A stretch of DNA of 50,992 nucleotides from Anaerolineales bacterium (GTDB taxonomy: Bacteria > Chloroflexota > Anaerolineae > Anaerolineales > Villigracilaceae), in assembly GCA_030680795.1 (NCBI GenBank), contig JAUXUL010000047.1:1-50992 (forward strand). The letters run 5' to 3'. Below the pieces are notes generated by a model. The model did not search any database. It was not told where the DNA came from and saw only the letters and a program-made list of their open reading frames with translations. Positions 31,222-40,598 of the stretch are shown one piece after another. Made by a program: the position numbers and the translations under genes. How positions within the stretch are numbered: the stretch's first letter is position 1; the number at the start of each line of letters is the position of its first letter.

Positions 31222-31325
31222 TTCCGTCATTGCGAGGAGCGAACGATAGTAAGCGACGAAGCAATCTCGCTCACGGGGTGGGGGATTGCTTCGGGCGAAA
31301 ATTCATCGCCCTCGCAATGACGGAA
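31222..31325. repeat. Long palindromic intergenic repeat, copy 1
   Basis: The 16-nt end arm TTCCGTCATTGCGAGG (31222-31237) is repeated in inverted form at 31310-31325. A nested inverted pair, GAAGCAATC (31258-31266) and GATTGCTTC (31284-31292), lies inside. Related, more decayed elements occur at 43549-43656 and 44649-44773. It lies between etfB and the minus-strand gene at 31326. Confidence 0.85.
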
Positions 31326-31613
31326 TTATTTTATAAACGCCATCATCACCAAAACATCTGCGCCAACAACTGCCGCAAATCCAATCATGCTAAAAAACTT
31401 TTGCTCCACTTCCCAGCGCTTTCTGTTTTCCAATCGGTTTAGAAAGAATTCCTTGAATGGATAGAGAGCAGGGGAGCGGGTGAGGCTATTATAAATATCC
31501 TGGTAGTACGAGTCCGTTTTGAACCACAGTTTGTAAGTGTTCGAGAAGAACAGTCCACTGAAGAGCAGGAAAACGAGCACAAATCCGAAGGGAGGTTTAT
31601 CGAAACTTGACAT
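31326..31613 (-). CDS. Small membrane protein with two segments
   Basis: This 95-residue protein has two hydrophobic segments (about residues 9-25 and 76-94) joined by a charged, aromatic-rich loop (YKLWFKTDSYYQDIYNSL and FLNRLENRKRWEVEQKFF). I start at Met 31613; an in-frame TTG 14 codons upstream gives a longer form. The ribosome site is weak. Its stop codon abuts the palindromic repeat, which may serve as its 3' processing element. No family is recognised and no neighbouring partner is obvious. Confidence 0.55.
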   Translation of the reverse strand: MSSFDKPPFGFVLVFLLFSGLFFSNTYKLWFKTDSYYQDIYNSLTRSPALYPFKEFFLNRLENRKRWEVEQKFFSMIGFAAVVGADVLVMMAFIK

Positions 31614-31698
31614 TAATATAATGTTTATCTTTTTCGCTAAGCAATTATATCCCAAATCACCAAAACCAACCGCTCGGTAGGGAATGTTGTCATTATGT

Positions 31699-31738
31699 AA
31701 AAAATAGCCCGACGCGTCTTGTGATGCGCGTCGGGCTA
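31699..31738 (-). terminator. Intrinsic terminator of the 38-residue gene
   Basis: A 12-bp stem (31705-31716 with 31727-31738: TAGCCCGACGCG and its complement) is followed on the minus strand by six Us. It stands directly after the small ORF at 31759-31875. Confidence 0.88.
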
Positions 31739-31758
31739 GGAGATTGGGGAGTCAGCCG

Positions 31759-31875
31759 TCATTGCTCTTGAACTCCCATGTTGCTGAGTTCATCCGGGCT
31801 GTACTGGGCTATAAACAGGTCCGAGCCAGCCAGGGCGAGCAATAGGATGGTGACTACAATGGGAATTACGAGCAT
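31759..31875 (-). CDS. 38-residue single-span membrane protein
   Basis: The ORF begins at ATG 31875 behind AAAGGAG with ideal spacing, runs for 38 codons, and is followed within 60 nt by a strong terminator, so it looks like an independent gene. The protein is a short hydrophobic segment (LVIPIVVTILLLALAG, residues 2-17) followed by an acidic, Tyr/Gln-containing tail (SDLFIAQYSPDELSNMGVQEQ). Such tiny proteins can be toxins, transport accessory subunits or regulators. Nothing here identifies the partner. It is too short for most gene callers. Confidence 0.7.
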   Translation of the reverse strand: MLVIPIVVTILLLALAGSDLFIAQYSPDELSNMGVQEQ

Positions 31876-32085
31876 AATGCAACTCCTTTCTATGATTAAC
31901 AATATAACAATCCTGGAACTGAAAAGATATACCCCCTATCAATACTGTAAGGGGATCACAATATATTTTTGAAAGGGATGGAGAGTTAACGAAGGGATGC
32001 TCGGTTTTGTTCCTGAAAAATAACAGGATGTCCATCTTATTGACATTCCACTTATTTGAGATAAAATACATCTCGCACAACCTAA

Positions 32086-32172
32086 GCCGAAGTGGCGGAA
32101 TTGGCAGACGCGCTACGTTCAGGACGTAGTGAGAGCAATCTTATGAGGGTTCAAGTCCCTCCTTCGGCACCA
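32086..32172 (+). tRNA. tRNA-Leu (anticodon CAG)
   Basis: GCCGAAG (32086-32092) pairs with CTTCGGC (32162-32168), with discriminator A and encoded CCA. The anticodon stem CTACG/CGTAG encloses TTCAGGA with CAG at 32120-32122. A long variable arm (TGAGAGCAATCTTATGA) and T loop GTTCAAGTC complete the class II tRNA. Confidence 0.96.
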
Positions 32173-32173
32173 T

Positions 32174-32209
32174 AAAAGAGACCTGCGAAAGCGGGTCTCT
32201 TTTATTTTT
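32174..32209 (+). terminator. Terminator after tRNA-Leu
   Basis: AAAAGAGACC (32174-32183) pairs with GGTCTCTTTT (32194-32203) and is followed by ATTTTTC. It ends the tRNA transcript. Confidence 0.88.
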
Positions 32210-32328
32210 CGCTCCGCTGTATTTAACGGGAAAAGGTCAACCTATGGCAGATTTACCCAAAAAATTGGGACATTCTACACGAATGAGTAAACCTGCGGAT
32301 AAATCCTACAAAAAATGGATCGGGGTGG

Positions 32329-32334
32329 TATAAT
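32329..32334 (+). promoter_or_regulatory. Putative extended -10 promoter of gyrA
   Basis: TGG-TATAAT is an extended -10 element (the -10 hexamer is 32329-32334). A good -35 box is not seen, as often with extended -10 promoters. Transcription would begin near 32341, about 100 nt before gyrA. Confidence 0.6.
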
Positions 32335-32369
32335 TGCACTATAAAAAATAGTTTCTTTCATCTAATGCG

Positions 32370-32403
32370 GACACGAAGTTTCCCCCCATCTTCGTGTCTT
32401 TTT
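32370..32403 (+). terminator. Terminator-like hairpin in the gyrA leader
   Basis: GACACGAAG (32370-32378) pairs perfectly with CTTCGTGTC (32390-32398), followed by five Ts. It lies between the -10 element and the gyrA start, so full-length gyrA mRNA requires read-through. It may be an attenuator. Confidence 0.7.
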
Positions 32404-32443
32404 ATGCCAATTTGGTTCGTTTTTTCCAATTTTAAGGATAATT

Positions 32444-34963
32444 ATGGCTGAAGAAAATTTGATCGCAGGAAACATCGAGTCCGTTGACATTGACGCCCAG
32501 ATGCGCTCTGCGTACCTCGATTACGCCATGAGCGTGATCGTGGCGCGCGCTCTGCCAGATGCCCGTGACGGACTAAAACCTGTCCACAGGCGCATTTTGT
32601 ACGCCATGCATGAATTAGGCATGCGCTCGAACTCTTCTTACAAGAAATCTGCGCGTATTGTGGGTGAGGTATTGGGTAAATACCATCCACATGGTGACTC
32701 GGCTGTCTATGAATCCATGGCGCGCATGGCACAGGATTTCTCCTTGCGTTATCTGCTGGTGGATGGTCAGGGTAACTTCGGCTCAGTGGATGGGGATGCT
32801 CCGGCCGCAATGCGTTATACCGAGGCGCGCCTGCAAAAAATGGCTGAAGAATTGCTGGCCGATCTTGAAAAAGACACAGTCGATTTTGGACCTAATTTCG
32901 ATGATTCACTGCAAGAACCGCTTGTCCTACCGGCGCGTTTGCCAAATCTTTTGTTGAACGGCTCATCGGGTATTGCTGTGGGAATGGCAACCAACATCCC
33001 ACCGCAGAACTTGCGCGAATTGATTGGTGCGATCAATTATCTGATCGATAATTACGATCAGATTGAAGATGTCACTGTTGATGATTTGATGAAGTTCGTG
33101 CTCGGCCCGGATTTTCCCACTGGCGCTATGATCGTCGGTACGGAGGGAATCCTCTCGGCCTATGGAACAGGCCGCGGCCGAATCGTGATGCGCGGCGTCG
33201 CTCATATCGAAGAGACCAAGGCTGGGCGTTATCACATCAACATCACCGAGATTCCATACCAGGTCAATAAATCTACTTTGATCGAGCGTATCGCTGAATT
33301 GGTGCGTGAAAATAAGATCGATCAGATCTCGGACTTGCGTGATGAGTCTGACCAGCGCGGTATGAGCATCGTGATCGAGTTGAAACGCAGTGCTCAGCCC
33401 AAGAAAGTTCTTAACCAACTTTATAAATACACGGCTTTGCAATCCACTTTTGGCGTGCAAATGCTGGCACTTGTGGATGGGGAACCGCGCACCTTGCCGC
33501 TCAAACGCATGTTGCAGATCTTCATCGAGCATCGTCAGACGGTGATCGTGCGCCGCTCCAATTTTGAATTGGCCAAGGCGCGCGCGCGCCTGCATATTTT
33601 GGATGGGTACAAGCTTGCGCTGAATAATATTGAGGCGGTCATCAAGACCATCCGCGAAGCGGAAGATGCAGATGTAGCCAAGACTAATTTAATGAAACGC
33701 TTCAAATTGAGCGAATTGCAGGCGCAGGCAATTTTGGATATGCAGTTGCGCCGCCTTGCCGCTTTGGAACGCTGGAAGATCGAGGAAGAACACAAGCAGG
33801 TACGCGGGACCATTGATTATCTTGAAGACCTGCTTGCGCATCCAAAGAAAATACTTGCGCTGATCAAATCCGACTTGCTTGAGCTGGTGGAAAAATACGG
33901 CGATGACCGCCGCACTCGTATTGCCGCCGAAGCAAAAGAAGATATTCACGATGAAGATCTGGTAGCGGATGAATCCGTGCTGATCAGCCTGACCGAGCGC
34001 GGATATATCAAACGCGTTGCCGCCTCTGCCTTCCGCTCGCAAAGCCGCGGCGGACGCGGTGTGATGGGACACACCACCAAGGATGAAGATGAAGTGGTCA
34101 TGCTCATTCCCGCGCGCAGTTTGAACACGATGTTATTCTTCTCGGATAAAGGCAAAGTGTATTCTGAAAAGATTTATCAAATCCCGGATTCGGACCGCGC
34201 CACAAAAGGCATTCCTTTGGTCAATGTATTGTCACTTGATCCAAACGAAAAAGTGACAGCGGCAATGGTCGTAGGGGATTTCTCCTCGCACAATTACTGT
34301 ATGTTGATGACTGGGCGCGGTCGGATCAAGCGCGTTTCAATGGAAGAATTCGCCTCGGTCCGCCCCTCGGGCCTGATCGCCATGACTTTGGAAGAGGGCG
34401 ACCAGTTAGGCTGGGCTCGTCTAACATCTGGCAAAGATGAGATCATCATCGTCACTGAAAATGGACAGGCTTTGCGCTTTAGTGAAACCAAAGTCCGTTC
34501 CATGGGACGTCAGGCAGCGGGTGTGCTGGGTATCCGCCTCGCGAAGGGTGATGTCGTCACCAGCATGGATGTGGTAGAAAAGGATGGCGCATTGTTGATC
34601 GTTACAACCAAAGGCTTTGGCAAACAAACCCCGCTGACCGATTACACCGCCAAGGGACGCGCAACGCGCGGCATTTCCACAATTGATCAAAAGGCGATCA
34701 AGGAAGTTGGCAAGATCGCCGCCGCGCGCGTTGTGCAAAAAGCCGATGACCTGACGATCATGACCTCCAACGGTGTCACCTTACGCCTTAATGTGAAGGA
34801 TGTCAAACAGTCGGGCCGCGCAACCAGAGGCGTGCATCTCATCAAACCACAGGAAGGCGATAGTGTCGCCTCAGTGGCGCGCATCTCAGCCGATGATTTG
34901 ATAAAGGCCGGTGCGCAAGTAAATGAAAACGAGATGGCGGAAGCGCAGCCAAAGTTGGTATAA
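32444..34963 (+). CDS. gyrA: DNA gyrase subunit A
   Basis: This 839-residue protein is GyrA, the DNA-cleaving subunit of the type II topoisomerase that adds negative supercoils. The catalytic Tyr125 is in [10 protein letters not shown]. The quinolone-determining region reads [12 protein letters not shown], with Ser86 and Glu90 at the positions of Escherichia coli Ser83 and Asp87, so no classical resistance change is seen. The C-terminal beta-pinwheel carries the GyrA box QSRGGRG (about residue 530), which separates it from ParC. Start ATG 32444 follows AAGGATA. A terminator-like hairpin in the leader suggests attenuation. gyrB is not in the window. Confidence 0.97.
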   Translation: MAEENLIAGNIESVDIDAQMRSAYLDYAMSVIVARALPDARDGLKPVHRRILYAMHELGMRSNSSYKKSARIVGEVLGKYHPHGDSAVYESMARMAQDFSLRYLLVDGQGNFGSVDGDAPAAMRYTEARLQKMAEELLADLEKDTVDFGPNFDDSLQEPLVLPARLPNLLLNGSSGIAVGMATNIPPQNLRELIGAINYLIDNYDQIEDVTVDDLMKFVLGPDFPTGAMIVGTEGILSAYGTGRGRIVMRGVAHIEETKAGRYHINITEIPYQVNKSTLIERIAELVRENKIDQISDLRDESDQRGMSIVIELKRSAQPKKVLNQLYKYTALQSTFGVQMLALVDGEPRTLPLKRMLQIFIEHRQTVIVRRSNFELAKARARLHILDGYKLALNNIEAVIKTIREAEDADVAKTNLMKRFKLSELQAQAILDMQLRRLAALERWKIEEEHKQVRGTIDYLEDLLAHPKKILALIKSDLLELVEKYGDDRRTRIAAEAKEDIHDEDLVADESVLISLTERGYIKRVAASAFRSQSRGGRGVMGHTTKDEDEVVMLIPARSLNTMLFFSDKGKVYSEKIYQIPDSDRATKGIPLVNVLSLDPNEKVTAAMVVGDFSSHNYCMLMTGRGRIKRVSMEEFASVRPSGLIAMTLEEGDQLGWARLTSGKDEIIIVTENGQALRFSETKVRSMGRQAAGVLGIRLAKGDVVTSMDVVEKDGALLIVTTKGFGKQTPLTDYTAKGRATRGISTIDQKAIKEVGKIAAARVVQKADDLTIMTSNGVTLRLNVKDVKQSGRATRGVHLIKPQEGDSVASVARISADDLIKAGAQVNENEMAEAQPKLV

Positions 34964-34999
34964 AAAAATGGGCGAGGTTTCGAACCTCGCCCATTTTTT
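34963..34999. terminator. Terminator after gyrA
   Basis: AAAAAATGGGCGAGGTT pairs perfectly with AACCTCGCCCATTTTTT around a TCG loop, with A/T runs on both sides. It can also end the convergent small gene at 35018-35248. Confidence 0.92.
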
Positions 35000-35017
35000 C
35001 TTTTATAGTAAGTCAGA

Positions 35018-35248
35018 TTATAACCCGATCTTGTTGGCCACCAGCAAACACAATGCACCAATCACGCAGACTGCCAACAACAACATCACGGCGATCACAA
35101 ACCGCTGAATGGATGTCATCCCTAATAAGCGGCTGGAACGCCTTGCAAAGGGCATCTCTACCTCGGTTTCAGTGGCGGATTCGAATTTTACTTCGTCTTC
35201 TTCGTAATAGGATGTGGGAGCGGTTTCATCACGGAGATTATCAAACAT
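35018..35248 (-). CDS. Small membrane protein with acidic N-terminus
   Basis: This 76-residue protein has an acidic N-terminal half (ETAPTSYYEEDEVKFESATETEVE), a short basic stretch (FARRSSRLLG), and a C-terminal hydrophobic segment (FVIAVMLLLAVCVIGALCLLV). ATG 35248 is chosen because GAGGTG is directly upstream; an in-frame codon two residues earlier overlaps it. It converges with gyrA at a shared terminator. It is probably an inner-membrane protein with a cytoplasmic acidic tail. No function can be assigned. Confidence 0.6.
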   Translation of the reverse strand: MFDNLRDETAPTSYYEEDEVKFESATETEVEMPFARRSSRLLGMTSIQRFVIAVMLLLAVCVIGALCLLVANKIGL

Positions 35249-35363
35249 GGTCACCTCGATTTTTCACAGGGTATCGCATAATTTACCAAACCGAAATCGT
35301 GATGTTTATTCGCAATTTTCACCAAAAAGTTCAGTAATTTATGAGATAAGCGATAAAAGTATA

Positions 35364-36146
35364 TCACGCCGTTGGCCTCAGGCTGACATCCCCGAATCGA
35401 ATGATAACGGATTCGTCATGCGCATTTCGTAATCTCAGACTACCATCCGACTCAAGCCCAAGCAGTTCACCGATGACGGGCGCTCTGCCTCCTGCGCATA
35501 CCTGGACCTGTTTACCGCGAAAGGCAAGCAGCTCCTCCCAGGCATTGATCAACTTATCCGTGCACATGTGTTCGCGCCATGAAAGGAATGCGCTCAAAAT
35601 ATCGAACAGAATTCCCTCGCATTCAGGCGGTTCCCTGCCAAGTTCATGTTCGATGCTCGTTGCAGGGAATTGCAGCACTTCAGCAGGCGGCACAGCTGTT
35701 TTATGGACATTGATCCCCACGCCGATCACCAGCGCTTCCACATCAGCTCCAGACCATACCATTTCGATGAGAATACCTGCTGTTTTTTTTCCGTTTAATA
35801 GAATATCATTCGGCCATTTGATGCGCGCAGCGAGACCGTGCTTGAGACAGGAGTCTGCAATTGAAAGCGCCGCTAGTCCTACGGTGCGCGTGAGATGCGG
35901 GCGCAGGGGCGCGGAGGGGCGCAGGATCAAACTAAAAGCGATGGCACTCCCTTTAGGTGTGAACCATTTTCGGTTGAGTCTGCCGCGTCCCTGTGTCTGT
36001 TCATCCGCGATCACAAGCGATAGGTCTTTCGCGTCACCTGCCGCCCAAGCCAAAGCTTCATCGTTGGTGGAGCCGATTGAATCAAAATAGCGCAAGCCGC
36101 CAAGGTTTAGGTTTGAAAGTGTTTTATTGAGGGAATGTCCGTTCAT
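35364..36146 (-). CDS. birA: Biotin-protein ligase
   Basis: This protein of about 260 residues is a biotin ligase, which attaches biotin to carboxylase carrier proteins. Signatures are STNDEAL, the biotinyl-AMP loop GRGRLNRKWF, IKWPNDILL, KTAGILIE and VIGVGINVH, followed by a C-terminal SH3-like segment (GELLGLESDGSLRLRN). It lacks the N-terminal DNA-binding domain of E. coli BirA, so it is a monofunctional ligase. ATG 36146 is preferred; a GTG eight codons upstream is also in frame, and neither has a clear ribosome site. Confidence 0.92.
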   Translation of the reverse strand: MNGHSLNKTLSNLNLGGLRYFDSIGSTNDEALAWAAGDAKDLSLVIADEQTQGRGRLNRKWFTPKGSAIAFSLILRPSAPLRPHLTRTVGLAALSIADSCLKHGLAARIKWPNDILLNGKKTAGILIEMVWSGADVEALVIGVGINVHKTAVPPAEVLQFPATSIEHELGREPPECEGILFDILSAFLSWREHMCTDKLINAWEELLAFRGKQVQVCAGGRAPVIGELLGLESDGSLRLRNAHDESVIIRFGDVSLRPTA

Positions 36147-36232
36147 GGGGAGGCCAGGAAACAAATACACAAGTACACAGTGAAGGTTCGTATTTCCGTG
36201 TTTACCTGTCTACTTATGTACATGATACGTTC

Positions 36233-37417
36233 TTACTGAACAATATCATAGGGGTTGATGTTCGTGCCGCCAATACGGATCTCGAAGTGCAAATGCGCGC
36301 CAAATGAGTTGCCTGTATTGCCAGAGTAACCAATGACCGTGCCCTGCCCCACAGGTTGGCATACGCCAACATTGATCTGGCTTAAGTGAGCATACACCGT
36401 CACATAGCCACTACCGTGATCAATTTGCACGACATTGCCATAACCATAATTGTAGCCGACCTGCGCCTGGGTTACGATACCTGAACCTGCCGCATAAACA
36501 TTGGATCCTTCAGGAGCAGTAATATCAATACCGAGATGTCCCGGCCCGTAGCCATTACCAGAAAGAGAATACGCATCTGCGGGCCAGCCAAAGCCCGCAG
36601 CAACCGGGCCGCCGCCGCATGCATTTCCGCCAATTTCTGATGTGCCTGTACCCCCTGCGGGGTTGCGTCCTACAGTTTGCAAATCTGCCGCCCAATTACG
36701 CAATTCGCGTGAGCCGCCGGGAATCATCACCAATGTACCGGGTTCTATTTTGGGGTCGGTGAGATCAACCTTGTTGCCGGGGAAAGTGATGATGTCCTCG
36801 GCATTCGCTTGCGACACATATGAGAATTTTTCCGCAACAGTTTCAAAAGTATCGCCGTCTTTCCATTCATAGTACAAGCCATCCACAGGCGGAATGATCA
36901 ACTCCATGCCGGGCTTAAGGCTATGCGGGTTATCATCCATTTGTTTGTTAACGTAAAGAATGGATTCGTATTTGATCTTAAATTCACCCGCAATTTTAAG
37001 CATGGCATCACCACGCGAAACGCGATAGAGGATGGATTTATAGCGTGGTCGTTCGGGGATATTCGTCTTCAATTGCAGGTCGCGCAGGATGGACGAAATA
37101 CCGCTTCCCTCCACGCCGGTAATGGGTACGCCAACCTGGGGTTTATCAGCGCCTGGTGCGCTTGTTGGTTGTGCGGCCGGCACAAAGGTGGTTGGGAGCG
37201 AACTTTTATACAGCAGGGTTGATCCCAACAAGCCAACCACGACAATACCAGTCAAAACCCAACTGAGGATTGTAAAACGATCCACCTTGCTGCTCGCGTT
37301 TAGCGAGCGTGGTGTTATGGGCGGCTGATTGACAGCTGCTGCAATTTTTGGTTTCCGTTTGAACTTTTGACTAGCAGTGGAAAAAAAGGATCGTATTTTC
37401 TTTAAAAAGTTTTTCAT
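36233..37417 (-). CDS. Membrane-anchored LysM/M23 peptidoglycan endopeptidase-like protein
   Basis: This 394-residue protein has a Lys-rich cytoplasmic N-terminus, one membrane segment (about residues 49-68), two LysM-like domains (about 122-172: VSRGDAMLKIAGEFKIKYESIL, and 177-230: YYEWKDGDTFETVAEKF), and a C-terminal M23 domain. The metal site is intact: HLGID (His and Asp) and HLHFE. It probably trims or cross-links the cell wall outside the membrane. The gap of 32 nt to rho upstream suggests a shared transcript (rho first). The Gly/Cys-rich loop before the M23 domain (GGNACGGG) is a little unusual. Confidence 0.9.
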   Translation of the reverse strand: MKNFLKKIRSFFSTASQKFKRKPKIAAAVNQPPITPRSLNASSKVDRFTILSWVLTGIVVVGLLGSTLLYKSSLPTTFVPAAQPTSAPGADKPQVGVPITGVEGSGISSILRDLQLKTNIPERPRYKSILYRVSRGDAMLKIAGEFKIKYESILYVNKQMDDNPHSLKPGMELIIPPVDGLYYEWKDGDTFETVAEKFSYVSQANAEDIITFPGNKVDLTDPKIEPGTLVMIPGGSRELRNWAADLQTVGRNPAGGTGTSEIGGNACGGGPVAAGFGWPADAYSLSGNGYGPGHLGIDITAPEGSNVYAAGSGIVTQAQVGYNYGYGNVVQIDHGSGYVTVYAHLSQINVGVCQPVGQGTVIGYSGNTGNSFGAHLHFEIRIGGTNINPYDIVQ

Positions 37418-37449
37418 TCTCTAATCGTGGCGCACATTGGCAATTTGCG

Positions 37450-38730
37450 TTACGCATCCTTGGTGAGGTTCTCAAGAAATTCCATATTATTTTTCGCGCG
37501 TTCCATGCGGGTGAGGATGGCTTCGGTGGCTACGGAATTGTCCATGCCGGCGCCTTGGGGCGGCGAGGAGATCATTTGAATGAACATACGACGCATCAAC
37601 CAGACCCGCTGAAGAAGATCGGGTCCAAGTAACAGGTCTTCGCGGCGGGTGGAAGAGCGTTCGATATCCACTGCGGGGAAGATGCGGCGTTCCTGCAGTT
37701 TGCGAGAGAGAATCAATTCCATGTTGCCGGTACCTTTGAATTCCTCGTAAACCACGTCATCGAGCCGGGAGCCGGTATCCACGAGGCAGGTGGCAATGAT
37801 AGTGAGTGATCCGCCGTCTTCCACATTACGCGCCGCACCAAAGAAGCGCTTGGGCGGGTAAAGTGCGGATGGATCCATACCGCCAGAGAGAGTACGCCCG
37901 GATGGGTTGACAACCAGGTTATAGGCGCGAGCCAGACGCGTGATCGAGTCCATCAAGATAACAACGTGACGACCGATCTCAACCAGTCTTTTGGCGCGTT
38001 CCAAAGCCAGTTCCGCCGTACGGACGTGGGCGGTAACGGGTTCGTCAAAGGTGGAGGCGACTACCTCCGCATCGACAGAGCGATCCATGTCGGTTACTTC
38101 TTCGGGACGTTCACCAATCAGGGCAATAATCAGGTGTACATCGGGATATTTTGTTGAAATGGAATTTGCAATTTGCTTGAGGATAGTGGTCTTACCCGCC
38201 TTGGGAGGAGAAACAATTAATCCGCGCTGGCCTCGGCCGATTGGAGTGATCAGATTGATGAGCCGAGGAGCGAGTGTGTCGTGTTCAATTTCAAGGTCAA
38301 AACGTACTTCTGGGAAGATCGGGGTCAGGTTTTCAAAAATAACTCTGCGAGAGGGGCCTGTATCTGGTTCCAAGCCATTAATCGATTCTACTTTGAGTAG
38401 CCCGAAATGTCTTTCACTTTCACGCGGCGGGCGGACTTGACCAATCACGAGATCGCCTGCGCGTAAGTCGTATTTTCTTAACTGCGCCTGTGAAACGTAA
38501 ACATCCTGATCACTGATGCGGTAGTTTGTGGCTCGCAGGAAGCCAATGCCTTCGCTCATGATCTCCAAAATACCGCCGCGCAGTTCAATGCCTTCCTTTT
38601 GCGCTTCCGCCTCGCGGATCATCATCGCGAGGGACTCCTTTTTCAAACGGTTGTAATTTGGAATATTCAGGTTTTTTGCAATGGCCCGCAGTTTTGAAAG
38701 CGGTTCGTTCTCTAGTTCGAGTATTTTCAT
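37450..38730 (-). CDS. rho: Transcription termination factor Rho
   Basis: This 426-residue protein is the Rho hexameric RNA helicase. The N-terminal Rho_N region ([24 protein letters not shown]) and RNA-binding cold-shock-like domain ([40 protein letters not shown]) precede the ATPase domain. Walker A is PPKAGKTT, Walker B is [17 protein letters not shown], and the Q/R loops are in [26 protein letters not shown]. It is standard length, without the long insertions seen in some Actinobacteria. Its leader (38731-38920) is long. It and NusG (at 1319) are the expected termination partners. Confidence 0.97.
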   Translation of the reverse strand: MKILELENEPLSKLRAIAKNLNIPNYNRLKKESLAMMIREAEAQKEGIELRGGILEIMSEGIGFLRATNYRISDQDVYVSQAQLRKYDLRAGDLVIGQVRPPRESERHFGLLKVESINGLEPDTGPSRRVIFENLTPIFPEVRFDLEIEHDTLAPRLINLITPIGRGQRGLIVSPPKAGKTTILKQIANSISTKYPDVHLIIALIGERPEEVTDMDRSVDAEVVASTFDEPVTAHVRTAELALERAKRLVEIGRHVVILMDSITRLARAYNLVVNPSGRTLSGGMDPSALYPPKRFFGAARNVEDGGSLTIIATCLVDTGSRLDDVVYEEFKGTGNMELILSRKLQERRIFPAVDIERSSTRREDLLLGPDLLQRVWLMRRMFIQMISSPPQGAGMDNSVATEAILTRMERAKNNMEFLENLTKDA

Positions 38731-38927
38731 GTTCAGTTCTCTTATGGGGGATTGGAATGGGAAAACAAAACTAACCAGCCTCCTTTGTGACAGGCTGATA
38801 AATCCTTAAGCAGTTGTTGGTGAATCAGGGAGTTCGGTCAAGGTTCTCGTTACGTTCTCCGCACGCCGGTATTTTGATGCATGCGGGCCTTATAAGTTCA
38901 TTGTCAAAATTCTGGGGAAGTGACAAT

Positions 38928-38956
38928 ATTATAGCACTCTCGCGGGGATGATGCAA
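38928..38956 (-). promoter_or_regulatory. rho promoter
   Basis: On the minus strand TTGCAT (38951-38956) and TATAAT (38928-38933) are 17 nt apart. This gives a leader of about 190 nt before the rho start codon. Confidence 0.7.
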
Positions 38957-39161
38957 TGCGAATTTTTCTGATTCAGCAATTTTGCTCTTCACCCTTCGTC
39001 GCTTTCAGGAATCGTGGCCACACCATTTCCAATAACCCGCGCTTGCTTTTCCAGGTCATTGGGATGCTTCTCCGGGTGGCTTTTGTGCATCGAAAAGTAA
39101 CATACTTTTTGTTGGAAATTTATTCATCAAAGGAACATTATACGTGGCGCAATTCGCAGGG

Positions 39162-39190
39162 TTGCCAACTTTACCATTCACTTGTATAAT
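39162..39190 (+). promoter_or_regulatory. Promoter of the S1 gene
   Basis: TTGCCA (39162-39167) and TATAAT (39185-39190) have a 17-nt spacer. The start would be about 28 nt before ATG 39226, with GGAG in between. Confidence 0.75.
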
Positions 39191-39225
39191 CCAACCTACA
39201 TTTCAGTTAATTGGAGCCACGAGTG

Positions 39226-40554
39226 ATGGATCAAAATGAACCCCTGAGCGGGGCAACAAATGCGCAGGGAGACCAGCCAAATAATCATCAAACCATGGAG
39301 TCACTGCTTGAATCAGAATCTTTAAGCGTTGAATTGCCTCAGTCAGGCGAAATCCGCAAAGGGATGATTGCGAGCATTGGCTCAAACCAAATTCTCATCA
39401 GTATCGGAGCAAAATCCGAAGGTGTTGTTGCGGGACGTGATTTGGAACAACTCACCGAGGAAGAACGTGCCGAGTTAAAAGTGGGACAGGAAGTTAACGT
39501 TTACGTGGTTAACCCTGAAGACCAGAATGGCAATGTTGTCTTGTCCTTCAAACGCGCCCAGGAACAAATGTCCTGGGAAAATGTTGAGAAGATGGTCGCC
39601 GATGAAACCGTGATCGATACGAAGATCATCGGCTTCAACAAGGGTGGGTTGATTGTTGCTGTTGGCAACTTGCGAGGTTTTGTTCCATCTTCCCAGATCA
39701 GCGCCACACGCCGGGCACAATCCTCAGGCGATACGCCTGAGCAGCGCTGGCAGAAAATGGTCGGAGAACCGATCTCGGTCCGCATCATCGAAGTGGATCG
39801 CGAACGCCGCCGTCTCATCCTTTCTGAACGCGCAGCCAACGCTGAATCGCGTGCATCTATGAAAGACCGGGTCATTAGCGAGTTGGAAGAGGGTAAATCC
39901 TATACTGGACGTGTTACCAGCCTGGCTGACTTTGGCGCATTCGTCAATGTCAACGGCGCGGATGGACTCGTGCATCTTTCCGAACTATCTTGGGACCGCC
40001 TCGCGCATCCCAAGGAAATTCTCGAAATCGGCCAGGATGTGCAGGTCAAAGTCATCAACATTGACCGCGAGAAGAAACGCATCGGCCTCTCCATTCGTGC
40101 TTTGCAAGATGATCCCTGGAAGAACCGCGTGGAGAAATTCAGCGTCGGGCAACTTGTGGAAGGTGTCATTACCCGTCTGACAAAGTTTGGCGCGTTTGCC
40201 CGCCTCGAAGGTGATATTGAAGGTCTCATCCATATCTCCGAGTTAAGCGAGAACCGTGTCGAACACCCGAAGGAAGTTCTCAAAGATGGTGATGTCAAAA
40301 CCCTGCGCGTCATCCGCATTGAGTCAGACCAGCATCGCATCGGTTTGAGCCTTCGCAAGGTTGACTCAGCCGCCTTCGCCGACAAAGACTTCAAAATGCT
40401 CACACAGGAATTCAACGAGCAGGACGAAGAAATCCAACCTGATGAAGATATCCAGCCAGATGAAGAAATCCAGCCATTTGAAGACAGCCAACCAAGAGAA
40501 GAAATTAAGCCAGACGAAGTCAGCCAGACAGACGAAGAAAAAAAATCAGAATAA
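39226..40554 (+). CDS. rpsA: 30S ribosomal protein S1 homologue with four S1 domains and acidic repeat tail
   Basis: This 442-residue protein has four S1 RNA-binding domains, at about residues 46-115, 128-205, 218-290 and 303-375, each with the pattern of a five-stranded barrel; the third and fourth have the FGAFVNV / GLVHLSEL and FGAFARL / GLIHISELS signatures. It helps mRNA binding to the small subunit; E. coli S1 has six domains. The C-terminus is a run of acidic repeats of 6-7 residues (DEEIQPDED, DEEIQPFED and so on) that expanded by duplication. Start ATG 39226 is supported by GGAG; GTG 39223 and TTG 39211 are in frame but less well placed. Confidence 0.9.
   Translation: MDQNEPLSGATNAQGDQPNNHQTMESLLESESLSVELPQSGEIRKGMIASIGSNQILISIGAKSEGVVAGRDLEQLTEEERAELKVGQEVNVYVVNPEDQNGNVVLSFKRAQEQMSWENVEKMVADETVIDTKIIGFNKGGLIVAVGNLRGFVPSSQISATRRAQSSGDTPEQRWQKMVGEPISVRIIEVDRERRRLILSERAANAESRASMKDRVISELEEGKSYTGRVTSLADFGAFVNVNGADGLVHLSELSWDRLAHPKEILEIGQDVQVKVINIDREKKRIGLSIRALQDDPWKNRVEKFSVGQLVEGVITRLTKFGAFARLEGDIEGLIHISELSENRVEHPKEVLKDGDVKTLRVIRIESDQHRIGLSLRKVDSAAFADKDFKMLTQEFNEQDEEIQPDEDIQPDEEIQPFEDSQPREEIKPDEVSQTDEEKKSE
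40424..40530 (+). repeat. In-frame acidic tandem repeat in the S1 tail
   Basis: A degenerate 18-21-nt unit encoding (D/E)EIQPDE recurs about five times (DEEIQPDEDIQPDEEIQPFE). The repeats are imperfect at DNA level and keep frame, so they were formed by slippage or unequal exchange. Confidence 0.75.
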
Positions 40555-40564
40555 AATAATCCAG

Positions 40565-40587
40565 AGCGCACCGAAAGGTGCGCTTTT
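40565..40587 (+). terminator. Intrinsic terminator after the S1 gene
   Basis: AGCGCACC (40565-40572) pairs with GGTGCGCT (40577-40584) around a GAAA tetraloop, with only four Ts. The next ATG is 12 nt further on. Confidence 0.75.
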
Positions 40588-40598
40588 CAATAATCCCC

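Larger units (their letters stand above)
38731..39225. other. Divergent intergenic region between rho and the S1 gene
   Basis: This 495-nt stretch has no convincing gene. It contains the rho promoter (38928-38956, minus), a rho leader of about 190 nt with a small hairpin (around 38775-38797: CAGCC...GGCTG) and the S1 promoter (39162-39190, plus). The middle part (38960-39150) is an open but unconvincing frame with no ribosome site. The long rho leader could mediate autogenous control by Rho, as known in other bacteria. Confidence 0.55.

Noticed and set aside
38956-39189. 77-codon open frame between rho and the S1 gene
   Set aside because: No ribosome site, overlaps both promoters, and the composition is unlike neighbouring proteins.
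40424-40530. CRISPR or mobile repeat in the S1 tail
   Set aside because: The units are contiguous, in frame and encode an acidic protein tail.
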